The notes: generated by a model from the letters alone, not told the origin. A stretch of 64,000 nucleotides of DNA from Microbacterium sp. MYb66 (GCF_002979435.1 NZ_PCOV01000002.1:434001-498000), one strand, 5' to 3'. Positions 18,994-27,219 are shown, numbered from the stretch's first letter. Translations and numbers: made by a program.

Positions 18994-20346
18994 TCAGGCA
19001 GAGACGCCGCGATCGGCTAGGAACTGCACCGGGTTGACCGCGTTTCCGCGCACGTAGACCTCGAAGTGCAGGTGGCAGCCGAAAGAACGCCCGGTGTTGC
19101 CCGCGTAGGCGATGACCTGACCGGAGTTGACCCACTGACCGGAGCGCACGAGGATGCCGCCGTTGCGGATGTGCGCGTAGCCGGTTCCGATGCCGCCGCC
19201 GTGCTGGATGCGGATGTAGTTGCCGTAGCCGCCGTTGCCGCCCGCGTAGTCGACCGTGCCGGACTGCGCGGCGTAGATCGCGGCGCCGCAGCCGTTCGCG
19301 AAGTCGGTGCCGTAGTGGAAGGGTGACGAGCAGCCCTGCGAGCCGCACTGCTGCGAGCGGGGACCGTACCCCGAGCTCTTCCCGCCGCCGTGAGGACGGC
19401 ACCAGCCGCCGCTGCCCTGGGACCCTCCACCGCCGCCGTTGCCGCCGGCGTTGGCCGCGGCTTCCGCAGCCTCGCGGTCCCTGCGCTTCTTCTCCTCGAT
19501 GGCGACGCCGACCTTGTAGCCCTCGACCGTCTTCGTCGTCGCGTCCTTGAGGGCCGCGAGCTGCGCCTGCATCGTGGCGAGGTTCGCGGACTGCTCGTCG
19601 AGCGCGGCCTGGGCGGCGTCAGCGGCCTGCTGAGCTGCGACCATCTTCTCCTCGGCGAGCTTCTGCAGCCGGTCGCGCTCGTCGCGCGCCACCACGGCCT
19701 GGTCGCTGAGCGACTGCGCGGAGTTGCGGGAGGCGACGGCATCGTCGTACACCGACTGGTTGTACTCGAAGAGCTTGTCCATCGTGCCCAGGCGCGCGAG
19801 CAGTTCGTCGGCGTTGTCTGCGGAGCCGGTGAAGAACAGCTCCAGCGAGGTGTCGTCGCCACCGTTGCGATACAGCTGCGCCGCCACCTGGCCGGCCTTG
19901 CGGGCGGATGCGTCGGCCTTCGCCGCCTGCTCGTCGGCCTTCGCCTGCACGGCGTCGGCGGCGGTGGCTGCGGCGAAGTACTTCTGCTGCGCGTCGTAGA
20001 ACTCGTCGGAGGCGACTTGCGCCGCCGCCTGCGTCTCGGCGACCTTCTGGGTCAGGGACTGGATGAGCCCCTCGATGCGGCTGACCTCGGCGGCCTTCGC
20101 GGCTTCGTTGTTCTTCGCGCGCTGCACGTCGTCCCAGCTCGGGTACGACGCGGCGTAGGCGGCGGAGACTCCGTTGGTGATGCCGAAGGCGCTGAGCGCG
20201 ACGACGCTGAGCGCGCCGATGCCGAGAGCTCCGCGACGGCTGACGCCCGTCTTGCCGAAAGCACGACGTTCTGTCGGGCTGGGCGCGCAGCCGCAGTCCT
20301 CGGATGCCGCAGCAACTGCAGCATCCAGTGTGATCTTGTCGTTCAC
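18994..20346 (-). CDS. Exported M23 (LytM-type) peptidoglycan endopeptidase with coiled coil
   Basis: The 450-residue protein begins with about 35 residues containing EDCGC, then a Tat-like motif SRRGALG (about 36-42) and hydrophobic stretch, a long coiled coil (about 75-270), a glycine-rich linker and a C-terminal M23 domain with YGTDFANGCG, GYAHI and HLHFEVY zinc-site motifs. It probably trims peptidoglycan during growth or division, like NlpC- or EnvC-type regulators of septation. The GTG start follows GGAAGGGG. An inverted repeat lies just upstream. Confidence 0.92.
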   Translation of the reverse strand: MNDKITLDAAVAAASEDCGCAPSPTERRAFGKTGVSRRGALGIGALSVVALSAFGITNGVSAAYAASYPSWDDVQRAKNNEAAKAAEVSRIEGLIQSLTQKVAETQAAAQVASDEFYDAQQKYFAAATAADAVQAKADEQAAKADASARKAGQVAAQLYRNGGDDTSLELFFTGSADNADELLARLGTMDKLFEYNQSVYDDAVASRNSAQSLSDQAVVARDERDRLQKLAEEKMVAAQQAADAAQAALDEQSANLATMQAQLAALKDATTKTVEGYKVGVAIEEKKRRDREAAEAAANAGGNGGGGGSQGSGGWCRPHGGGKSSGYGPRSQQCGSQGCSSPFHYGTDFANGCGAAIYAAQSGTVDYAGGNGGYGNYIRIQHGGGIGTGYAHIRNGGILVRSGQWVNSGQVIAYAGNTGRSFGCHLHFEVYVRGNAVNPVQFLADRGVSA

Positions 20347-20367
20347 ACGGCCCCTTCCGCCGGTTTC

Positions 20368-20393
20368 ACAGTTGCCACACTAACAACAACTGT
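20368..20393. promoter_or_regulatory. Inverted repeat upstream of the M23 peptidase gene
   Basis: ACAGTTG and CAACTGT form a perfect 7-bp inverted repeat with a 12-bp spacer, 22 bp before the peptidase start. This position could hold an operator. No matching regulator is identified. Confidence 0.35.
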
Positions 20394-20557
20394 CACATCC
20401 GCACCAGGGCGGTTCGCGCGGGCGTCGTCGCACGCCTGACGTCTCCATCGTCCTCCTGAAACACGCCCGGGGGTAGCCGCCGCGCCCTCGATTCGCGATT
20501 TGCCCGAATCATCCCTTATGCTTGAGCGTCGGCAAGGAAGTCCCCCGGGACTGACTC

Positions 20558-20630
20558 GGCCCCATCGTTTAGCGGCCTAGGACGCCGCCCTTTCACGGCG
20601 GTAGCACGGGTTCGAATCCCGTTGGGGTCA
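20558..20630 (+). tRNA. tRNA-Glu (anticodon TTC)
   Basis: The 73-nt cloverleaf has acceptor arms GGCCCCA and TGGGGTC, anticodon stem CCGCC/GGCGG with loop CTTTCAC (anticodon TTC), and T-loop TTCGAAT. The CCA end is not encoded. Confidence 0.97.
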
Positions 20631-20640
20631 CACCTTCCGA

Positions 20641-20646
20641 TACAAT
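20641..20646 (+). promoter_or_regulatory. -10-like TACAAT before tRNA-Asp
   Basis: TACAAT sits in the 29-bp gap between tRNA-Glu and tRNA-Asp, so the second tRNA may have its own promoter in addition to read-through. Confidence 0.35.
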
Positions 20647-20659
20647 TGAAAACAAGTAT

Positions 20660-20733
20660 GGCCCTGTAGCGCAGTTGGTTAGCGTGCCGCCCTGTCACGG
20701 CGGAGGTCGCGGGTTCAAGTCCCGTCAGGGTCG
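20660..20733 (+). tRNA. tRNA-Asp (anticodon GTC)
   Basis: The 74-nt cloverleaf has acceptor arms GGCCCTG and CAGGGTC with discriminator G, and anticodon stem CCGCC/GGCGG with loop CTGTCAC (anticodon GTC). Confidence 0.97.
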
Positions 20734-20802
20734 CTCCGTGCGTCGAGCTCTTTCTTCGGAGAGGGCTCTTCGTCTAGGACGCGACAGGTTCGCCGGTCGC
20801 GC

Positions 20803-20875
20803 GGCTCTGTAGCTCAGTTGGTAGAGCGTTCGACTGAAAATCGAAAGGTCACCGGATCGATGCCGGTCGGAGCCA
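20803..20875 (+). tRNA. tRNA-Phe (anticodon GAA)
   Basis: The 73-nt cloverleaf has acceptor arms GGCTCTG and CGGAGCC, and anticodon stem TTCGA/TCGAA with loop CTGAAAA (anticodon GAA). The T-loop reads ATCGATG, so position 54 is A instead of the near-universal T. Confidence 0.96.
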
Positions 20876-20904
20876 CACGGGTGATCATTACAATCACCCC
20901 AGAA

Positions 20905-20937
20905 ACCCTCGCCTAGCTTCTACATGGCGGGGGTTTT
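20905..20937 (+). terminator. Terminator of the tRNA cluster
   Basis: An 8-9-bp stem (CCCTCGCC with GGCGGGGG, one G-T pair) around a 12-nt loop is followed by TTTT. A smaller hairpin, GGGTGAT with ATCACCC, precedes it at about 20879-20899. Confidence 0.85.
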
Positions 20938-20992
20938 GCTTTGCCCGCCGAGCCGGCCCGACCGTCTCCGTCCTGTCACGCGCCCCGGACGA

Positions 20993-21943
20993 TCACGGGA
21001 GTCGCCCGAACGTCGCATCGATCTCCGCCATCTCCATCGCAGCGGTCGCTTCGATCAGGGCACGCAGTTCCTCATCCGCCCCGGGCGAGAACTCCTCGAG
21101 ACGCTCCGGCGAGATCGTCATCGGAGCACCGACGGGCGCCTGCTCGCTCGCGTCGAGATCCGTTCCGTCGTTCGACGGCGATGCGCCCTGGAAGATCTTG
21201 CCGGCTTCCGACTGCGCGGTGAGATCGAACGAATACTGCTTGCTCTGCAACCCCAGATCGAGGAGCTTCTTCACCTCGGGGAACTGCTCGGCGTTCGTCT
21301 TCGGGATCGGGAGTGACGTGCGCCAGTTCACTCCGAGTGTCTCGAGGGCCTTGGCGTAGGCGTTCTCATGCGCCTGGTCCCGCACGATGAGATAGGAGAT
21401 CGTGCTGCGCGCCATCTTGTTGTCCGTCATCTCGTACAGGCGGCACTTCTGCAGCCGGCCGGTGGACTCGAGCATGAGGTTGTAGAGCAGGTCGAGCACG
21501 AGGTTCCCGGAGTTGTAGACGTAGCTTCCGGACCAGGGGTTGCCGACCGCGTCGACGGGGAGCGCGCCCTGTGCGCCGACGAGGTAGTGATGGATGTTGC
21601 TCGTGTCGACCGCGATGCGCAACGGCGTCGCGCCTCCCGCTCCCGGCTGGTCGACCGGGTCGGTCGGCTTGCCCTGGTACTGCGGGGAGCCGTCCAGCAG
21701 TCGCGAGATGGTCGTGCCGATCAACTCGACGTGGCTGATCTCCTCCGTGCCGATCCCCTGGATGAGGTCCTTGTAGGGCTTGCCGTCGGGTCCCCGGAAG
21801 TTGATGCTCTGGAAGAGGTACTGCATCATCGTCCGCATCTCGCCGAATTGACCGCCGAGCCCTTCCTGCAGCGCATTCGCCGCCGCGGGATCGGGCTCGT
21901 CCTGAGCGATCTCGTTGATGAATTCCTGAACGTGGAAATACAT
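20993..21943 (-). CDS. Manganese (dimanganese) catalase
   Basis: This 316-residue ferritin-like protein begins MYFHVQEFINEIAQDEPDP and contains the helix-bundle metal ligands, for example EEISHVELIGTTI and the later RDQAHENAYAKALE. It breaks down hydrogen peroxide without heme. The ATG at 21943 follows GGAGG; the 35-codon upstream extension lacks support. It lies alone downstream of the tRNA cluster and opens a run of accessory genes. Confidence 0.95.
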   Translation of the reverse strand: MYFHVQEFINEIAQDEPDPAAANALQEGLGGQFGEMRTMMQYLFQSINFRGPDGKPYKDLIQGIGTEEISHVELIGTTISRLLDGSPQYQGKPTDPVDQPGAGGATPLRIAVDTSNIHHYLVGAQGALPVDAVGNPWSGSYVYNSGNLVLDLLYNLMLESTGRLQKCRLYEMTDNKMARSTISYLIVRDQAHENAYAKALETLGVNWRTSLPIPKTNAEQFPEVKKLLDLGLQSKQYSFDLTAQSEAGKIFQGASPSNDGTDLDASEQAPVGAPMTISPERLEEFSPGADEELRALIEATAAMEMAEIDATFGRLP

Positions 21944-22100
21944 GCTGCCTCCATTGGCCGACTCTGCGATGTCGGCCCATACTGCTCCCGTCGGCCGACA
22001 TCTCCGCCTCCCTCGACCTGCGGGGCAAACGGACGTACTATGCGGCACTCCCGCTGCACCCCGCGGTCATCGGGCACCCTCCGGGCAGCGTCGAGGAGGG

Positions 22101-22376
22101 TCAGTACTCCCAGTCCGGGAGCGGGGCGATCGGTGCCTCATCCGAGGTCACCGCGATCCCGTCGCGCTCGACGGTGATCACGATCCTCGACCGCGACGAC
22201 ACCAGGACGCTCACGAGCTCGTCCCCGGCGGAGAGATGCACGAACGTCGGTTCCGACCGTGCCGCTGCTTCGATCTCGCCCATGAGGTCGACCAGATCGC
22301 GGTCACCGTCCAGGAGGAAGGGCTGCCCATCGATCACGATGTGCGTATTGGTGCTCGCCGTTCCCGGACTGCTCAT
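22101..22376 (-). CDS. Small protein of unknown function, paralogue of 30162-30446
   Basis: This 91-residue soluble protein has central sequence VSVLVSSRSRIVITVERDGIA, closely matching VSVLVSASTHVVISVENVEF in the product of 30162-30446. Both also begin with a short strand followed by an acidic helix. No family is recognised. TAGGGT six bases upstream of the ATG indicates a leaderless transcript. Confidence 0.78.
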   Translation of the reverse strand: MSSPGTASTNTHIVIDGQPFLLDGDRDLVDLMGEIEAAARSEPTFVHLSAGDELVSVLVSSRSRIVITVERDGIAVTSDEAPIAPLPDWEY

Positions 22377-22382
22377 GTGGGG

Positions 22383-22388
22383 ACCCTA
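22383..22388 (-). promoter_or_regulatory. -10 element TAGGGT of a leaderless promoter
   Basis: Minus-strand TAGGGT, six bases, then the ATG at 22376. Confidence 0.55.
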
Positions 22389-22479
22389 TCCCCGGCGCGC
22401 GTGACCGCAGAGGGGGGTTGCGTGCTGACGCGCCCGCCGGTAGCGATGACGACGAAGCCGAGCGTGATGGTCGCGTCGG

Positions 22480-22818
22480 CTAGACGTGGGCAGGCACGCC
22501 GACTCGCTCCGCCGGTGCCGTCTGCTGCGGTTCGGGGACGAGGTAGAGGCCGGAAGGAGAGCTGGCCGTGAACGCGAGAGCTTCGATCCAATCGCGGTTG
22601 ATCGCCGGCTGTCGACTGCCGCTGTACTTGAAGACGAGAGAACTGCCCGCGTGGATCCACACGGTCGTGCGACCACCGCCGACGCTCTGGTCCTCTCTCC
22701 AGGTGAACCCGAAGGGCTCTCCCCGCCGGAGCTTCGCCGTCATCACCAGCTGCAGATGCGTGAGCGCGCGATCCTCGATCTCGGTCTTGACTCCGTTTTC
22801 ATAGATGAGCCTGCCCAT
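22480..22818 (-). CDS. DUF7882-type small protein
   Basis: The 112-residue protein begins MGRLIYENGVKTEIEDRAL and shares with the product of 23672-23983 the pattern RAL-HL--V--KLRR-E-F---W, then TVWIH or TIWLH, then a W-IE segment. DUF7882 proteins are common in Microbacteriaceae and are often mislabelled as ATP-dependent DNA ligase, but no ligase motif is present. The ATG at 22818 follows GAGGACATCACC; the 15-codon extension upstream is unlikely. Confidence 0.85.
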   Translation of the reverse strand: MGRLIYENGVKTEIEDRALTHLQLVMTAKLRRGEPFGFTWREDQSVGGGRTTVWIHAGSSLVFKYSGSRQPAINRDWIEALAFTASSPSGLYLVPEPQQTAPAERVGVPAHV

Positions 22819-22935
22819 GGTGATGTCCTCTGTTCGCCACGGGACCCGTGCCAAGAGGCGCAACCGAGATGATCACTGGTGGTGATACCCAGCATCTCAC
22901 GCTTCCCTGTGTGCCGGCCGGGGCGGCCGGAAGCA

Positions 22936-23061
22936 TCACCCGTCGTCTGGATCTTCTGCGAGGACGTCGCCCTCCGCGTCGCTCGTGGACGGCATGTCCG
23001 GATCGATGCCTTCGGCTTCGACCTCGCGGTCGTCGTCAGGATACGTCTGAGGGTCTGACAT
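22936..23061 (-). CDS. 41-residue acidic small protein
   Basis: The short frame starts at ATG 23061 with GGAG six bases upstream and encodes a very acidic peptide beginning MSDPQTYPDDDREVEAEG and ending in EDPDDG. More than a third of residues are Asp or Glu, with no hydrophobic segment. The good ribosome site and coding-like composition support a real gene. No function is known. Confidence 0.6.
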   Translation of the reverse strand: MSDPQTYPDDDREVEAEGIDPDMPSTSDAEGDVLAEDPDDG

Positions 23062-23200
23062 CACAGTCTCCGATCACGTAGGGGCGTCGATCAGTCTCAC
23101 CCCTCACGACCGTCACGGGAGGCCCGTTGACAGGCGCGGGCGGCGGGCCGACAATCCGCCCGCTCCCTCCATCGAGGCGCGAGGTCCGTCGCCGAGCGCG

Positions 23201-23485
23201 TCAGGCTGTAGCGAGCGGCGGCAGGTGCGGGATGGGGACGGGGCGCCCGGCTCGGCGGGAGCCGTGGAACCGCTGCACGTCTTCCAGGACGTCGGCCGCG
23301 GACATGTAACAGCTCGCGAGCGGAAGGTCGCGGAGCCAGACGACTTCCACCTCGACGGCATCGACCTGATAGACGCAGGCGACCGTCTGGCGAGAGTCGT
23401 TCGGCGCATAGCGATGATCGAGGATCAGCCACTCGGTATCGGTGATCTTGCGCAGCTCGAATCGGGGATCGGGCATCGCGGACAT
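23201..23485 (-). CDS. Small protein of unknown function
   Basis: This 94-residue soluble protein contains ELRKITDTEWLILDHRY near the N-terminus, then a strand-rich middle with VEVVWLRDLPLA and a helix AADVLEDVQRF. The ATG at 23485 has GGAG eight bases upstream; a second ATG three codons later is also possible. No family is recognised. It lies among other small unknown genes. Confidence 0.72.
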   Translation of the reverse strand: MSAMPDPRFELRKITDTEWLILDHRYAPNDSRQTVACVYQVDAVEVEVVWLRDLPLASCYMSAADVLEDVQRFHGSRRAGRPVPIPHLPPLATA

Positions 23486-23659
23486 CTCAACACTCCAATC
23501 AGTCGACAGACACTGACTGCCGAATGGAGCGCACCGCACCCGAGCGACGCGGGCAGCTGCGCCGCTCGGTCAACGGGCGCCCTTCGGCCCGCCAGAATTT
23601 CACCAGAATTGTACGTCGGCGAGAGGCGCTGCTCAACTCGTCCACGCCTCCCGGACCGT

Positions 23660-23665
23660 TAGGGT
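23660..23665 (+). promoter_or_regulatory. -10 element TAGGGT of a leaderless promoter
   Basis: TAGGGT, then TCTGAT, then the ATG at 23672. The hexamer is identical to that of the gene at 22376. Confidence 0.6.
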
Positions 23666-23671
23666 TCTGAT

Positions 23672-23983
23672 ATGGGATTGATCCAATACGGCAGTGGTGA
23701 CGAGATCCATATCGACGACCGCGCACTCGCGCACCTGAAGGTGGTCATCGCCACCAAGCTCCGCCGCAACGAGAGCTTCACCCTGTCGTGGAAGCACGCG
23801 GACGGCAACCCGGTCGGCAGGTCCACGATCTGGCTGCATCCCTCGATTCCGCTCCGGTTCACCTTCGAGGAGCCTGAGGCGCCCCAGCTGAACGTGAAGT
23901 GGATCGAAGAGCTCATGCACTCCGCCAACTCCACCGGGGGCATCATGCTCGTGGATGAGGTGCTCGACACTCCGGAGGGCTAG
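23672..23983 (+). CDS. DUF7882-type small protein
   Basis: The 103-residue protein begins MGLIQYGSGDEIHIDDRALAH and parallels the protein of 22480-22818 along its whole length, including KLRRNESF, STIWLHPSIPLRF and KWIEELM. The two are probably duplicates in opposite orientation. The gene is leaderless by promoter position and is followed after 8 bp by another small gene. Confidence 0.86.
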   Translation: MGLIQYGSGDEIHIDDRALAHLKVVIATKLRRNESFTLSWKHADGNPVGRSTIWLHPSIPLRFTFEEPEAPQLNVKWIEELMHSANSTGGIMLVDEVLDTPEG

Positions 23984-23991
23984 TCGCAGAG

Positions 23992-24282
23992 ATGAACGTC
24001 CGCCGGATCGAGCTCACCATGCACAAGCCGTGGTTCGCGCTCTACGCGGGAATCAGGCCCACGCTCGTCATCGGCGAGCGCGGCCAGCCCACGCAATGGG
24101 GGCGGGGCACGTGGCAGGTTCCGTCCGATCGGACGGTGACCATCGGCGTCTATCTGTTCAACCGTCTCTGGCGCTTCGGACAGGCCGAACTCATCCTCGA
24201 CCCCGAGGATGCCGCGGCGTGGGAGTACCGAGCACCGGCGCTGCCTTTCCTCCGCGGCCGTCTGCGCCGCAGTCCTCTCTGA
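23992..24282 (+). CDS. Small conserved-looking protein of unknown function
   Basis: This 96-residue protein begins MNVRRIELTMHKPWFALYAG and is beta-rich with a basic C-terminus (RGRLRRSPL). It starts 8 bp after the DUF7882 gene with only GCAGAG as ribosome site and is probably co-transcribed. No signal peptide, membrane helix or known motif is visible. Confidence 0.72.
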   Translation: MNVRRIELTMHKPWFALYAGIRPTLVIGERGQPTQWGRGTWQVPSDRTVTIGVYLFNRLWRFGQAELILDPEDAAAWEYRAPALPFLRGRLRRSPL

Positions 24283-24307
24283 GCCGGGCGGCATCCGCCC
24301 CTCGACC

Positions 24308-25789
24308 TCACCCTTCGGCGTCGACGTCGACCGTGTTCAGCGCGGCGTAGCGCTGCGGACGCCGAGAGCGGAGGACGAGGGCGATCACGATTCCCGCCAC
24401 GATCGCGAGCGGGATCGGCACCAGCAGCAGGACGTTGACGAAAGGCTCGGCAGCGGTCAGCAGCTCGAGCTGGGACACGCTGAGCCCCACGAAGACGAAC
24501 AGACCGATCGCCGCGAGCACCGGCGCCACGATCACCCGCCAGACGCTGTGCCCGTGCCGGTCGCGGAGGAAGAACGCGACGACCGCGATCGCGGCGATGC
24601 CCTCCAGCAGCAGGATCCCGAGCACGCCGGGGGCGGCCGACCACAGGAAGACCACGAGGTACGGATCGGCGCCGGCGAGGGCAGCGAACCCCAGCACCAC
24701 GACGCAGATCGCGATCTGCAGCGCCACGCCGCCGACGGGTGAGCCGTGCGCACGGCTGATCCGCGCGATGCCCCGCGGCAGGATCCCCTCGCGCGCGAGC
24801 GTGAAGTGGTACCGGGAGGCGGCGTTGTGGAACGCCAGGGCGGCGGCGAACGCACTGGTGCAGAGCAGCAACTGGGAGAAATCGGACAGCCAGGGCCCGA
24901 CGAACTGCTCCATCGATGCGAACGTCAGCAGAGCCACATCGTCGCTCGCGGCCGCCTCCAGCGCGCCCTGCGTGCCGTAGGCGGCGAAGATGCACCACAC
25001 CGAGAACGTGTAGAAGACTCCGAGGAACGCGATCGCGATGTACGTGGCGCGCGGAACCGTGCGCTTCGGATCCTTGACCTCCTCCGCATAGATCGCGGTC
25101 GCCTCGAACCCGATGAATCCGCCGGCGGTGAGCACGAGCATCGCCCCGAAGCCGGGGTCGGCCATCACGGCCGGGTTGAAGATCGCGACCGTCTCGGCGA
25201 TGTCGCCGCTGCCGCCCTGGCCGAGCATGAACACCTCGTAGATCACGAGCACCGCGACCTCGAGCGCGAGCGCGATACCCAGCACCTTTGCGCCGAGCGT
25301 GACCTTGAAGTATCCGAGCAGGGCGATCCCGACCACGGCGAACGCGGCGAGGATCACCCAGTTCACGCTCAACCCGAACAGCGAGGCGAGCATGTTCTGC
25401 GCGTACACCGCGAAGCCGGCGACCAGGCAGATCGTCATCGCGTTGTACGAGACGACCGCGAGGAGCGCGGAGCCGACCCCGAACGGCTTGCCGATCCCGT
25501 GCGTGATGTACGAGTAGAAGGCTCCGGCGTTCTTGATCCGCGGGCTCATGGCGGTGAAGCCGACGGCGAAGAGGATCAGGACGACCGCGGGCACGAGATA
25601 TCCGTAGGCCGCCGACTCCCCTCCGGTGCGGATCGCGAGCGGCACGACCCCCGCGACCACGGTGAGCGGTGCTGCGGCGGCGACCACGAAGAAGACGAGG
25701 TCGGCGGTGCCGAGTCCGGCGCGGCGGAGCGTCCGCGGCTCGGACGCCGCGGCGGAGGTGTGGCGTGCTGAGGGGGCTGTCGGGGTCAT
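24308..25789 (-). CDS. APC-superfamily amino acid permease
   Basis: The 493-residue protein has about twelve membrane helices. The N-terminal APC motif is seen around ADLVFFVVAAAAPLTVVAG, and FIGFEATAIYAEEVKDPKRTVPRAT marks the conserved helix 6-loop region. It imports or exchanges amino acids or amines. The ATG at 25789 is spaced correctly after GAGG. The gene follows the amidohydrolase with a 22-bp gap, suggesting that uptake and hydrolysis of one substrate are coupled. Confidence 0.92.
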   Translation of the reverse strand: MTPTAPSARHTSAAASEPRTLRRAGLGTADLVFFVVAAAAPLTVVAGVVPLAIRTGGESAAYGYLVPAVVLILFAVGFTAMSPRIKNAGAFYSYITHGIGKPFGVGSALLAVVSYNAMTICLVAGFAVYAQNMLASLFGLSVNWVILAAFAVVGIALLGYFKVTLGAKVLGIALALEVAVLVIYEVFMLGQGGSGDIAETVAIFNPAVMADPGFGAMLVLTAGGFIGFEATAIYAEEVKDPKRTVPRATYIAIAFLGVFYTFSVWCIFAAYGTQGALEAAASDDVALLTFASMEQFVGPWLSDFSQLLLCTSAFAAALAFHNAASRYHFTLAREGILPRGIARISRAHGSPVGGVALQIAICVVVLGFAALAGADPYLVVFLWSAAPGVLGILLLEGIAAIAVVAFFLRDRHGHSVWRVIVAPVLAAIGLFVFVGLSVSQLELLTAAEPFVNVLLLVPIPLAIVAGIVIALVLRSRRPQRYAALNTVDVDAEG

Positions 25790-25811
25790 CATCGTCCTCG
25801 TATTCGGCGTT

Positions 25812-27092
25812 TCAGCGGGCGGGTGAGCGGTGCGCGGGGGGAGTGAGCTCGTCCAGCCACAGTTGTTCGCCGCGGCGAACATATCGCAGACGGTCCTGGG
25901 CGAGGGAGCGGATGTCGTCGAGCGGGTCTCCGTCGACGACGAGGAAGTCGGCGGCCTTGCCCGGTTCGAGAGACCCGGTCAGGTGGTCCACCCGCAGTGC
26001 CTTCGCTCCGTTGAGGGTGGCCGCGACGATGGCGTCGGACTCGGGCATTCCGGTCTCGACCATGGTGTGGATCTCGGAGAGCGTCGAGGCACCGTACGGG
26101 ACGTCGATGCTCGAGAAGCTGTCGCTGCCGACCGCGATCGTGACGCCGGCGAGACGGGAGGCGGTGAAGTTGTCGGCGACCCGGTTCTTCTCCTTCTCGA
26201 CCATGGTCTCCCCGCGGTAGTTCTCGAGACCTTCCCGTGGGGGCGGCGGGTACTCGTCGAACCACGGACCGAGGAACAGCTGCAGAGTCGGGACGTGGAT
26301 GACGCCGTTCTCGACCATCATGCGGCGGCACTCGTCGTCGAGCTCCTCGCCGTGCTCGAGGGTCGCGACACCGGCGCGCAGGCAGTCCTTCGCGGCAGCG
26401 AGCGACTCGGCGTGCGCGAGCACGGGGATCTTCACCATCGCCGCCTCACGGACGACCATGCAGAGCTCTTCGAAGTCGTAGTGCTGGTCGGTCTCGAGCT
26501 CCTTGTCCCACATGCCTCCGCCGGTCGCCCAGATCTTGACGGCATCGGCGCCCATGCGGTTGAGAAGGCGGACGGACTTGCGCAGCTCTTCCGGGCCGTC
26601 GGCGAGCATGGCCCACGGGTGACTTCTCTGGATCATGTCGCACGGGAGGTTGTGCGCGTCTCCGTGCCCGCCGGTGCGGGAGAGACCCGGCCCGCAGGCG
26701 ACGATGCGCGGTCCGTGCATGTGGCCGTTGTTGACGGCCCACTTGAGGCGGAGCCCGTTGCGCGAGATGTCGCGGATCGTGGTCACACCGTGCTCCATGA
26801 GCGCGCGCATCTGCTGCCCGGAGAGGATGGCCTGGCGCAGGTCGTCTTCGACCACCCAGGTCGTGTAGTTCGGCGAGGAGGCGCCGCCGAGGTGCGTGTG
26901 GCAGTCGATGAGGCCCGGCATGACGGTCATGTCTCCGGCATCCACCTGCTCGGCGTCGGCCGGGATGACGATCGTCCCCCGCGGTCCGACCGCCTCGATC
27001 GTGCCGTCGCGCACGATCATCGTCGCGTCGTCGATCACCTGACCCGTGCCGTCGAGCAGACGCCCGGCCTGCACAACCGTGATTTTGCTCAT
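25812..27092 (-). CDS. Metal-dependent amidohydrolase (imidazolonepropionase / prolidase-like)
   Basis: This 426-residue TIM-barrel hydrolase has the metal ligands HTH (about residues 66-68, in LIDCHTHLGG), the probable carboxylated lysine in AVKIWATGGG, HAES and HGEEL histidines, and GSDSF with the catalytic aspartate. Related enzymes hydrolyse dipeptides, imidazolonepropionate or N-acyl amino acids. Pairing with an APC permease and an Lrp-type regulator suggests an amino-acid derivative. The ATG at 27092 follows GAGGAG at six bases. Confidence 0.9.
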   Translation of the reverse strand: MSKITVVQAGRLLDGTGQVIDDATMIVRDGTIEAVGPRGTIVIPADAEQVDAGDMTVMPGLIDCHTHLGGASSPNYTTWVVEDDLRQAILSGQQMRALMEHGVTTIRDISRNGLRLKWAVNNGHMHGPRIVACGPGLSRTGGHGDAHNLPCDMIQRSHPWAMLADGPEELRKSVRLLNRMGADAVKIWATGGGMWDKELETDQHYDFEELCMVVREAAMVKIPVLAHAESLAAAKDCLRAGVATLEHGEELDDECRRMMVENGVIHVPTLQLFLGPWFDEYPPPPREGLENYRGETMVEKEKNRVADNFTASRLAGVTIAVGSDSFSSIDVPYGASTLSEIHTMVETGMPESDAIVAATLNGAKALRVDHLTGSLEPGKAADFLVVDGDPLDDIRSLAQDRLRYVRRGEQLWLDELTPPAHRSPAR

Positions 27093-27143
27093 CACGAACT
27101 CCTCGAACCGCTGATTTCATCGTCGAACATCTGTCTGGACACG

Positions 27144-27172
27144 AATATAGCGGCGGCGTGGATGAAAAGCAA
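27144..27172 (-). promoter_or_regulatory. Promoter of the amidohydrolase-permease operon
   Basis: On the minus strand TTGCTT (27172-27167) and TATATT (27149-27144) are separated by 17 bp, a near-consensus housekeeping promoter. The -10 element is unusually AT-rich for this genome. The leader would be about 45 nt. Confidence 0.7.
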
Positions 27173-27196
27173 CGATTTTTGAAGATCTCGGGTGTG

Positions 27197-27219
27197 GCGG
27201 CCATCAAATTGATCGCCGC
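27197..27219. promoter_or_regulatory. Palindromic candidate operator between amidohydrolase and Lrp genes
   Basis: A 23-bp palindrome has half-sites GCGGC-C-ATCAA and TTGAT-C-GCCGC around a central A, with a single mismatched pair. It lies 25 bp upstream of the operon -35 box and 81 bp before the Lrp gene. An AT-rich centre inside GC-rich flanks is typical of Lrp/AsnC sites. Confidence 0.6.

Noticed and set aside
20347-20557. c-di-AMP (ydaO-type) riboswitch upstream of the M23 peptidase
   Set aside because: Such riboswitches do precede cell-wall hydrolases in Actinobacteria, but I could not align the conserved core; only an inverted repeat near the start is clear.
20803-24282. Genomic island integrated at tRNA-Phe
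   Set aside because: No integrase, no direct repeat of the tRNA 3' end and no terminal boundary were seen; accessory content alone is not enough.
27120-27140. LexA (SOS) box near CGAACatctGTCTG
   Set aside because: Only one half-site fits; the second half lacks GTTCG.
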